Positions 1 through 5,087 of a stretch of DNA of 9,231 bases are shown piece by piece. The number at the start of each line of letters is the position of its first letter. Position 1 is the first letter of the stretch. The translations under genes and the position numbers were made by a program. This DNA comes from Streptomyces roseochromogenus subsp. oscitans DS 12.976 (GTDB taxonomy: Bacteria > Actinomycetota > Actinomycetes > Streptomycetales > Streptomycetaceae): contig NZ_CM002285.1 in NCBI RefSeq assembly GCF_000497445.1, positions 6,790,945-6,800,175 of the forward strand, given 5' to 3'. The notes beneath the pieces are model-generated. The model saw nothing but the letters and a program-made list of their open reading frames with translations. It was not told the origin of the DNA and ran no database searches.

Positions 1-2
1 GT

Positions 3-974
3 CCGCCCGCCGTGCGGGACGACCCCGCCCTGGGGGAGAGCGTCACCGAGCGGCTGGTGGAATGGACTGAGGAGATCGGGATCTATCCGGGGCGGTCGGG
101 CGAGATCCGCAAGGCCGACTTCGGGCGGCTCGTCATGCTGGCCCACCCCGAGTCCGACGACCCCGACCGGCTGCTCGCGGCTGCCAAGTGCGCGCTGTCG
201 GAGTGGGCCGTGGGCGGCCACTACGCGGAGGATCTGGGCCAACGGCTCGCCGACGCCCGCTCGGTGATCGACCAGTCCCACCTCCCGCTCGGCTACGCCC
301 CCAGCTCGAAGAGGTCGGTCACGGCGGACCCGGTCATGCGGGCCCTGCGGGACAGCCTGCGCAACCTCCGTACGTACGCGACGACATCACAGGTGCGCCG
401 GCTCCGCCACGAGCTGGGCATCATGCTCGACGCCTGCGACCAGGAGGGCCGCTGGCAGTCCTCCGGGCACGTCCCGCCCGTCGGGGAGTTCTTGATGCAC
501 CGGCACGAGAACAGCTTCGTACCGCGCATGGTGCTCATCGACGCGATCGCCGGATACGAGGTGCCCTACGGCGAGTTCTCCGACCCCCGCGTACGGCGTG
601 CCCTCACCAAGGCGGGCACCGCCGGCGTGCTCGTCAACGACCTCTACTCCATGGCCAAGGAGGACCCGGCGGACTTCAGCCTGCCCCGGCTGATCGCCGC
701 CGAGGACGGCTGCTCGCCGGCGGAGGCCGTCGACCGCACCGTCGGCATCCACAACGAGCTGATGCTCACCTTCGAGGCCGAGGCGGCCGCGCTCGCCCGG
801 ACCGGCTCCCCGGAACTGCGCCGCTTCCTGGCCGGCACCTGGGCCTGGCTCGGCGGCAGCCGTGAGTGGCACGCGGGCAGCGGCCGCTCCCACGAGGCCC
901 CGTCGCCCGAGAGCGCGTCCCACGAGCCCGCGCCCGAGCCCGCGCCCGAGCCCGCGCCCGAGCCCGCCGCCTGA
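3..974 (+). CDS. 2-methylisoborneol synthase-like terpene cyclase, 5'-truncated, with altered active-site motifs
   Basis: Class I terpene synthase of the 2-MIB synthase family, cut by the left edge. The frame is open to base 3 (reads PPAV before the internal GTG at 12), so that GTG is not taken as the start. Known members cyclise 2-methyl-GPP to 2-methylisoborneol with three Mg2+ ions. The assignment rests on the body sequence (HPESDDPDRLLAAAKCALSEW, MHRHENSF, GYEVP, WLGGSREWH), an intact second metal motif NDLYSMAKE at 636-662, and the geranyl diphosphate methyltransferase 56 bp downstream. Two canonical elements are missing. The first Asp-rich motif, DD-x-Y-x-x-D/E in the family, reads GGHYAED (213-233), and the loop after it looks about 8 residues shorter than in the members I remember. 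The C-terminal Arg-Tyr pair reads Arg-Ser (885-890). The frame is otherwise clean, with no stop or frameshift. The tail is a Glu-Pro-Ala-Pro repeat. Family members in Streptomyces are often encapsulin family 2B cargo, targeted by a disordered N-terminus that would lie outside the window. It may be a pseudoenzyme, a decaying gene or an enzyme with changed activity; family assignment is firm, activity is not. Confidence 0.88.
   Translation, partial: PPAVRDDPALGESVTERLVEWTEEIGIYPGRSGEIRKADFGRLVMLAHPESDDPDRLLAAAKCALSEWAVGGHYAEDLGQRLADARSVIDQSHLPLGYAPSSKRSVTADPVMRALRDSLRNLRTYATTSQVRRLRHELGIMLDACDQEGRWQSSGHVPPVGEFLMHRHENSFVPRMVLIDAIAGYEVPYGEFSDPRVRRALTKAGTAGVLVNDLYSMAKEDPADFSLPRLIAAEDGCSPAEAVDRTVGIHNELMLTFEAEAAALARTGSPELRRFLAGTWAWLGGSREWHAGSGRSHEAPSPESASHEPAPEPAPEPAPEPAA
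924..971 (+). repeat. 12-bp tandem repeat encoding Glu-Pro-Ala-Pro at the cyclase C-terminus
   Basis: Three exact 12-bp units (GAGCCCGCGCCC, starting at 924, 936 and 948) and a fourth diverged unit (960-971) run in frame straight into the TGA at 972. They give EPAP EPAP EPAP EPAA, an extended, presumably disordered tail preceded by a Ser/Glu-rich stretch. An exact short repeat like this is prone to slippage, so its copy number may vary between strains. Confidence 0.9.
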
Positions 975-1030
975 CCCGAGCGCGCGGCCCCTGCGCGCGT
1001 TCCCCACCCCGCTTCACGTAAGGAACATCC

Positions 1031-1906
1031 ATGTCCAAGATCTCCACCCAGATGGAAAGCATCGCCATGCGCGATGTCCTGCGCACCGAATACCAGAAGT
1101 CGGTCGCGGAGTACTGGAACAAGGAGAAGGACCCAGTCAACATCAAGCTCGGCGAGGTCGACGGCCTCTACCACCACCACTACGGCCTCGGCGAATGGGA
1201 CCCCTCGGTCCTCGCCGGCCCGCCCGAGACCCGCGACCAGCGCATCATCGAGGAGCTGCACCGCCTGGAGTCGGCACAGGCCGAGGTACTCCTCGACCAC
1301 CTCGGCGACATCACCCCGGACGACCGGCTGCTGGACGCCGGTTCCGGCCGCGGCGGCACCAGCTTCATGGCCAACGCCCGCTTCGGCTGCCACATGGACG
1401 GCGTCAGCATCTCCGAGCAGCAGATCGACTTCGCCAACGAGCAGGCGCGGCAGCGCGGCGTGACCGACAAGGTCCGCTTCCACTTCCGCAACATGCTCGA
1501 CACCCGTCTGGAGACCGGATCCCGCCGGGCGATCTGGACCAACGAGACGACCATGTACGTCGACCTGTTCGAACTCTTCGCCGAGTTCTCGCGCCTGCTG
1601 GAGTACGGCGGACGCTATGTCTGCATCACCGGCTGCTCCAACGACGTCACCGGTATGCGCTCCAAGGCCGTCAGCCGGATCGACGAGCACTACACCTGCA
1701 ACATCCACCCGCGCAGCGAGTACTTCAGGGCCCTCGCCGCGAACGACCTCGTGCCGATCCAGGTGGTGGACCTGACCCCGGACACGATCCCCTACTGGGA
1801 GCTGCGCGCCAAGTCCTCGGTGGCTACCGGCATCGAGGACCCGTTCCTCACCGCCTACAAGGAGGGCAGCTTCCACTACCTGCTCATCGCGGCCGACCGG
1901 ATCTGA
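1031..1906 (+). CDS. geranyl diphosphate 2-C-methyltransferase
   Basis: SAM-dependent C-methyltransferase of 291 residues that adds a methyl group to C2 of geranyl diphosphate, giving 2-methyl-GPP, the committed precursor of 2-MIB. SAM-binding motif I is LDAGSGRGG at residues 101-109, within a Rossmann-type fold. The family signature GEVDGLYHHHYG lies at 41-52, ahead of the fold, followed by GVSISEQQIDFA (124-135), NETTMYVDLF (171-180) and a C-terminal IPYWELRAKSS (253-263). Length matches the roughly 290-300 residues of the Streptomyces enzyme (S. coelicolor SCO7701 type). The ATG at 1031 is chosen because AAGGA at 1020-1024 sits 6 bases upstream; the ATG at 1067 has no such site. It lies 56 bp after the cyclase on the same strand, so the two are probably one operon. 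All motifs look intact, in contrast with the cyclase. Soluble and cytoplasmic. The substrate assignment follows from family resemblance and context. Confidence 0.93.
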   Translation: MSKISTQMESIAMRDVLRTEYQKSVAEYWNKEKDPVNIKLGEVDGLYHHHYGLGEWDPSVLAGPPETRDQRIIEELHRLESAQAEVLLDHLGDITPDDRLLDAGSGRGGTSFMANARFGCHMDGVSISEQQIDFANEQARQRGVTDKVRFHFRNMLDTRLETGSRRAIWTNETTMYVDLFELFAEFSRLLEYGGRYVCITGCSNDVTGMRSKAVSRIDEHYTCNIHPRSEYFRALAANDLVPIQVVDLTPDTIPYWELRAKSSVATGIEDPFLTAYKEGSFHYLLIAADRI

Positions 1907-1971
1907 CGTTACGGCGTGCGGGCCCATGGACGCATGATCGTGGGCCTGCACGCGCTCCCCGGGTGCTTCCC

Positions 1972-1990
1972 GAGCCCCGTGTCGGGGCTC
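1972..1990 (+). terminator. hairpin between methyltransferase and monooxygenase, possible terminator or attenuator
   Basis: A perfect 8-bp inverted repeat (GAGCCCCG at 1972-1979, CGGGGCTC at 1983-1990) with a 3-base TGT loop sits in the 121-bp gap between the methyltransferase stop and the monooxygenase ATG. With a one-base bulge the stem extends with CC/GG pairs outside. No U-tract follows, but many Streptomyces terminators lack one. It could end the cyclase-methyltransferase transcript, reduce read-through, or stabilise a processed 3' end. Confidence 0.45.
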
Positions 1991-2017
1991 TCGGCGGTGC
2001 CGTTGACTTTGTTGGAT

Positions 2018-2022
2018 GGGAG
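2018..2022 (+). promoter_or_regulatory. ribosome binding site that decides the monooxygenase start
   Basis: GGGAG lies 5 bases before the ATG at 2028. An in-frame ATG at 2016 overlaps this site and has no purine-rich site of its own, so 2028 is the better start. Confidence 0.7.
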
Positions 2023-2027
2023 ACGAC

Positions 2028-3398
2028 ATGAGAACAGATCGCCCTTGGGCCAAGGCCGTTGTCATCGGTGGCAGCTACGCGGGCCTGGTGACCGCACGCG
2101 TCCTGGCCGACTTCTTCCGCGAGGTCATCCTGGTGGAACGGGACGCCGTGGACGAGGACACCGGCGTCCATCCGGGCGCTCCGCAGGGCTATCACGCACA
2201 CGCGATGCTCGCCAAGGGAGGTCAGATCCTGGAGCGGCTGTTCCCGGGGCTGCGCGACGAGTTGCGCGCGGCGGGAGCGCCGGTGTTCGACTACGGAGAG
2301 GGTATCGACTTCCTGCTGCCCGTCGGACTCGCGCCACGGCGGCGTACGGGCGTCCGCATCCAGACCTTCACCCGCGACGAGCTGGAACGCCGCCTGCGCC
2401 GCAAGGTGCTCGCGCTTCCCCAGGTCACACTGGTGCCGTCCACCCAGTGCACGGGCCTGACCCGGGACCCCTCGGGCCGGGTGACCGGCGTGACATGCCG
2501 CTCGCAGCACACGGACGCCTCGGACCCCGCGGCCGCGGAACCCTTCGAGCTGGCCGCCGATCTGGTCATCGACGCCTCCGGACGGACCAGCTCCCTGACG
2601 GACTGGCTGGGCGCGATGGGGATCACGGTGCGGCCCAAACGGACCGTGAAGGCGAAGGTCACGTACACGTCGATGAACTTCGACCGGCCGCACACGAGTC
2701 AGCCCGGCCACCCGGACTACTACGTCGCCTACCAGATGCTGTTCGCCCCCAGCGTGCCCCGGGCCGGGGTCCTGCTCGCCGTGGAGCGCAACCGCTGGAC
2801 CTGCTCGCTGTTCGGGTTCCAGGACCAGCCGCCGATCGACGACGAGGGATATCTGAAGTTCGCCGAGAGCCTGCAGAACCCGCGCCTCGCCGAGCAGATC
2901 GGCCGGCGCACCGCCCAGGAGCCCACCCGGCGCTACACCAACGCCGACAACCAGTGGCGGCTCTATCACACCGTCAAGGACTGGCCGGACCGCCTGCTCG
3001 CCGTCGGCGACGCCGTCTGCGTCTTCAACCCCGTCTACGGCCAGGGTCTGACGGTGGCGGCGATGGAGGCGGAGCTGCTGCAGGGCATGCTGAAGCGGCA
3101 CAGCGCGTCGGGGCGGCTGGACGGCCTCGCCGGCGGTTTCCAGAAGAAGGTGGGCCGCTTGGTGCTGGGCCCATGGACGCTGTCCACCAACTCGGACCTG
3201 ATGTGGAACCCGGAGGGTCAGCCCCTCGCCGCGCGCTTCGCCCACTGGTACAACACGCGTCTGTTCCACGTGGCGGTGAAGGACGCGGCCGTATGGGCGA
3301 GGTTCGTACGCGTGGTGAACATGGTGGCCTCACCGGCCGTCCTGTTCCACCCCCTGGTGGCCCTGAAGGTCCTGACGGTCACTCCCCGGCGTACGTGA
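2028..3398 (+). CDS. FAD-dependent monooxygenase, possible terpenoid tailoring enzyme
   Basis: Flavoprotein of 456 residues from the p-hydroxybenzoate hydroxylase-like superfamily. The N-terminal dinucleotide fold has VVIGGSYAGL (11-20; a GGSxAG variant of GxGxxG) and the ribose-binding acidic residue in VILVERD (E37). The conserved DLVIDASGR (178-186) corresponds to the central motif of the family, and LAVGDAVCVFNPVYGQG (324-340) is the GD motif binding FAD ribityl/pyrophosphate (D328). This supports an FAD enzyme that hydroxylates or epoxidises a hydrophobic small molecule using O2 and NAD(P)H. There is no signal peptide; the C-terminus ends in a moderately hydrophobic stretch (VNMVASPAVLFHPLVALKVL) that could touch the membrane. 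It follows the methyltransferase on the same strand after 121 bp with a hairpin, so co-transcription is possible but unproven. Its substrate is unknown. Position suggests the methylated monoterpene or a derivative, which is inference. Its last 20 bp overlap the convergent DUF397 gene. Confidence 0.85.
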   Translation: MRTDRPWAKAVVIGGSYAGLVTARVLADFFREVILVERDAVDEDTGVHPGAPQGYHAHAMLAKGGQILERLFPGLRDELRAAGAPVFDYGEGIDFLLPVGLAPRRRTGVRIQTFTRDELERRLRRKVLALPQVTLVPSTQCTGLTRDPSGRVTGVTCRSQHTDASDPAAAEPFELAADLVIDASGRTSSLTDWLGAMGITVRPKRTVKAKVTYTSMNFDRPHTSQPGHPDYYVAYQMLFAPSVPRAGVLLAVERNRWTCSLFGFQDQPPIDDEGYLKFAESLQNPRLAEQIGRRTAQEPTRRYTNADNQWRLYHTVKDWPDRLLAVGDAVCVFNPVYGQGLTVAAMEAELLQGMLKRHSASGRLDGLAGGFQKKVGRLVLGPWTLSTNSDLMWNPEGQPLAARFAHWYNTRLFHVAVKDAAVWARFVRVVNMVASPAVLFHPLVALKVLTVTPRRT

Positions 3399-3681
3399 CG
3401 AACGCCGACCAGGCGGTGGGGGAGAGGGCGAGCTGAGGGCCTTCCTTGGCCTTGGAGTCGCGGACGTGGATGGTGGCCGGGCAGACGGCCACCTCTACGC
3501 AATCGTCTCCGGAGCCGCTGCTGTACGTCGACTTCCGCCAGTTCAGGGCGACCTCGATGCAGTCGCCGTCTCCGCTGCTGGAGTAGCTCGACTTGAGCCA
3601 GTTCAGGGCGACTTCGACGCAGTCACCGGAACCGCTGCTGCTGTAGCTGCTCTTGAACCACGCGAGTTCGGAGGTGCTCAT
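3379..3681 (-). CDS. DUF397 protein with triplicated N-terminal motif (Scr2-like)
   Basis: Small protein of 100 residues. DUF397 proteins are usually 60-75 residues with one WxKSSYSS...GDCVEVA half and one VRDSKxxxGPxLxxSPxAWxAFV half. Here the first half occurs three times (Trp at residues 8, 28 and 48) before the normal second half, IHVRDSKAKEGPQLALSPTAWSAFV (71-95). The ATG at 3681 is preceded by AGGAG with 4-base spacing on the minus strand and overlaps the stop of the upstream HTH gene as ATGA, which points to translational coupling. In S. coelicolor the equivalent pair Scr1/Scr2 (SCO4441/SCO4442) acts as regulator plus DUF397 partner in a toxin-antitoxin-like arrangement that affects secondary metabolism. 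By analogy this protein should bind its HTH partner. Molecular function is otherwise unknown. The gene end overlaps the monooxygenase end by 20 bp, tail to tail. Confidence 0.88.
   Translation of the reverse strand: MSTSELAWFKSSYSSSGSGDCVEVALNWLKSSYSSSGDGDCIEVALNWRKSTYSSGSGDDCVEVAVCPATIHVRDSKAKEGPQLALSPTAWSAFVTYAGE
3479..3658 (-). repeat. three 60-bp tandem repeats inside the DUF397 gene
   Basis: The units begin near 3479, 3539 and 3599 with an exact 60-bp (20-residue) period. By my count units 3539-3598 and 3599-3658 match at 48 of 60 bases; the third unit (3479-3538) is more diverged. Many differences are synonymous, and the protein pattern W-x-K-S-x-Y-S-S...C-x-E-V-A is kept, which suggests an older duplication held by selection rather than a fresh slippage event. 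Confidence 0.9.
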
Positions 3682-4514
3682 AGGTCTCCTCGGATCCGTT
3701 GCAGCAGGCTCACCGAGTCCTGAAGCGGCAGAGCCTGTGAACGCATCCTGGCATACCGGCCGTAGAGACGGCTGACCACCTTTGCGTCGGAGAGGAGCAT
3801 TCCGCACTCCGGTGCTTCCAAGTAGGCGAACCACTTGTTGCTCGGGTCCTCCAGAAGTTGCATGGGCCCGTGCAGTCCAGCGTGTGACTCTCGCGCCAAG
3901 GGCATGATCTGGAGTTCGACGTTCCGCAACTGCGCGATCTCCAGCAGCTGGTCGACGGACTCACGCGTGATATCCACGCCTCCGGTACCACGGAGAAGTA
4001 CCTGTTCCTCGATGATGAAGCTGAAGGCGCTGTTCTGGCGCTCCCGCAGCAGCCGCTGGCGGTTGGCCCGAGCAACCCAGTTGGCCTCGATCTGTTCGTC
4101 GGTCAGGATCGGCAACTCGTCCATGAACAGCTGACGTGCGTATGCCTCTGTCTGTAGCAGTCCCGGAATCATTCGGCACTCGTAGGTGTAGAGACTGATC
4201 GCCTGCTTCTCCAGCCCCGCCCACCGTCGGAACCAAGAAGCCAGCCCCGCCTCTCGCTCCAGATGCTCCGCCGCCCTCCTCAACGCTCCCGTGTTTCCCA
4301 GTGCCTTCTCCGCCGCCTCCACGAAGTCCGGGTCCGGCATCCTCCTCCCCAACTCGATGGATGCGACCGTGTGTTTGGAGAACCCCACAAGGTCCCCGAG
4401 TTCCTCCCTGCTCAGCCCGTGATACTCCCGGAGGGCCTGCAAGACCGCCCCGAACGTCCGCAAACTGCCCGACGACTCCGGCTCACCGCCGTTTCCCGTA
4501 CCCATGCCGCACAT
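3678..4514 (-). CDS. XRE-family HTH regulator with DUF5753 domain (Scr1-like)
   Basis: Regulator of about 278 residues. An XRE-type helix-turn-helix spans residues 19-75 (LQALREYHGLSREELGDLVG then FSKHTVASIELGRRMPD). It is followed by a DUF5753 domain with the typical linker WFRRW (94-98), ISLYTYECRMIPGLLQTEAY (106-125) and later LRGTGGVD, LRNVELQIMPL and ESHAGLHGPMQLLE. This architecture is shared by the Scr1/BldB-associated regulators of actinomycetes, which act with a DUF397 partner. It is coupled by an ATGA overlap to the DUF397 gene. The start is uncertain: ATGs at 4514 and 4505 both lack a clear ribosome site. The stretch looks less GC-extreme than its neighbours, typical of this gene family and compatible with horizontal movement. 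Autoregulation through the nearby inverted repeat is plausible inference. Confidence 0.9.
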   Translation of the reverse strand: MCGMGTGNGGEPESSGSLRTFGAVLQALREYHGLSREELGDLVGFSKHTVASIELGRRMPDPDFVEAAEKALGNTGALRRAAEHLEREAGLASWFRRWAGLEKQAISLYTYECRMIPGLLQTEAYARQLFMDELPILTDEQIEANWVARANRQRLLRERQNSAFSFIIEEQVLLRGTGGVDITRESVDQLLEIAQLRNVELQIMPLARESHAGLHGPMQLLEDPSNKWFAYLEAPECGMLLSDAKVVSRLYGRYARMRSQALPLQDSVSLLQRIRGDL

Positions 4515-4550
4515 GGTTACGACCTGTCACAAGTACTGTCCAGAACGTGA

Positions 4551-4577
4551 CCGCGTACGCTGCGCGAGCGTACGCGG
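4551..4577. promoter_or_regulatory. perfect 11-bp inverted repeat in the divergent intergenic region, candidate operator
   Basis: Left arm CCGCGTACGCT (4551-4561), 5-base gap GCGCG, right arm AGCGTACGCGG (4567-4577). It lies 36 bp upstream of the HTH gene's first ATG and 15 bp upstream of the GTG of the divergent ATPase, so a dimeric regulator bound here could control both. The divergent HTH protein is the obvious candidate. Each arm contains GTAC, itself self-complementary. It could alternatively form a hairpin in a transcript from either side. Confidence 0.6.
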
Positions 4578-4592
4578 GCCGAACCTGGTGAA

Positions 4593-5087
4593 GTGCCGTT
4601 CACATCAACCACATTGGGCCCCATGACCGCACCACCCCTCCCCACCCACACCGTCACTCAGCGCCTCAGTTCCACCCCGCGCGGCGCCCGCCTGGCAAGG
4701 CATCTCACATTGGCCCAGCTGGACACCTGGGGCATCCCGCACGGCACCGACACCGCCGAGGCGGTCGCGGCGATCGTCGCCGAGCTGGCCGCGAACGCCG
4801 TCACCCACGGGCGCGTACCCGGCCGGGACTTCGAACTGCGGCTGGTCCGGCTGGTCGGGAGCATCCGCGTCGAGGTGAGTGACACGTACGACGAACGACG
4901 GCCGCCCGGGCCCGAGGACGTGACCGAGCCCGCGCCGCTCGCGGAGGCGGGGCGTGGGCTCGTGCTGGTGGACGCGTTGGCCGATCGGTGGGAGGTGGTC
5001 GACCGCGACCCGCCCGGCAAGACCGTGCGGGCCGAGGTCGACATGCCGCCGTGGCTCAGTCGGAGACTCCGCGTGCGAAGAGGCTGA
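4593..5087 (+). CDS. anti-sigma-factor-like ATP-binding protein (HATPase_c_2)
   Basis: Small GHKL ATPase-fold protein of 164 residues (154 if the ATG at 4623 is used; neither start has a convincing ribosome site). The N-box is IVAELAANAVTHG (61-73; E64, N68, H72), the G1-like motif is VEVSDTYDERRP (93-104) and the G2-like motif is AGRGLVLVDALADRW (119-133). These are features of the SpoIIAB/RsbW-like serine kinase or anti-sigma family that is very numerous in Streptomyces. There is no sensor domain and no His-acceptor domain, so it is not a two-component kinase. It is divergent from the Scr1-like/DUF397 pair, an arrangement seen repeatedly in actinomycete genomes, which suggests it belongs functionally to that pair. 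The partner (sigma, anti-sigma antagonist or the DUF397 protein) cannot be read from sequence. Its last 32 bp overlap the convergent glycoside hydrolase gene. Confidence 0.85.
   Translation: MPFTSTTLGPMTAPPLPTHTVTQRLSSTPRGARLARHLTLAQLDTWGIPHGTDTAEAVAAIVAELAANAVTHGRVPGRDFELRLVRLVGSIRVEVSDTYDERRPPGPEDVTEPAPLAEAGRGLVLVDALADRWEVVDRDPPGKTVRAEVDMPPWLSRRLRVRRG

Noticed and set aside
981..999. CGCGCG inverted repeat between cyclase and methyltransferase as a terminator
   Set aside because: Only a 6-bp stem of simple alternating GC, common by chance here, inside what looks like one operon.
2003..2008. TTGACT as a -35 box for the monooxygenase
   Set aside because: A -10 at normal spacing would fall on or past the ATG at 2028, and none is visible there.
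2016..2027. Earlier ATG at 2016 as the monooxygenase start
   Set aside because: It overlaps the GGGAG ribosome site of the ATG at 2028 and has none of its own.
644..2065. Long minus-strand open frame opposite the cyclase and methyltransferase (473 codons)
   Set aside because: It spans several well-supported plus-strand genes and reads as Gly/Val/Ala/Arg-rich antisense of high-GC codons, with no domain.
1884..3269. Long minus-strand open frame opposite the monooxygenase
   Set aside because: Antisense shadow; the plus-strand frame has clear FAD-binding motifs and a ribosome site.
3682..3834. Upstream extension of the DUF397 frame to a start near 3834
   Set aside because: This part lies in another frame of the HTH gene and has no DUF397 content; AGGAG and the ATGA overlap mark the ATG at 3681.
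4524..4540. CTGTC direct repeat (4524-4528 and 4536-4540) as an operator of the HTH gene
   Set aside because: Five-base matches are too short to stand out; the nearby 11-bp inverted repeat is much stronger.
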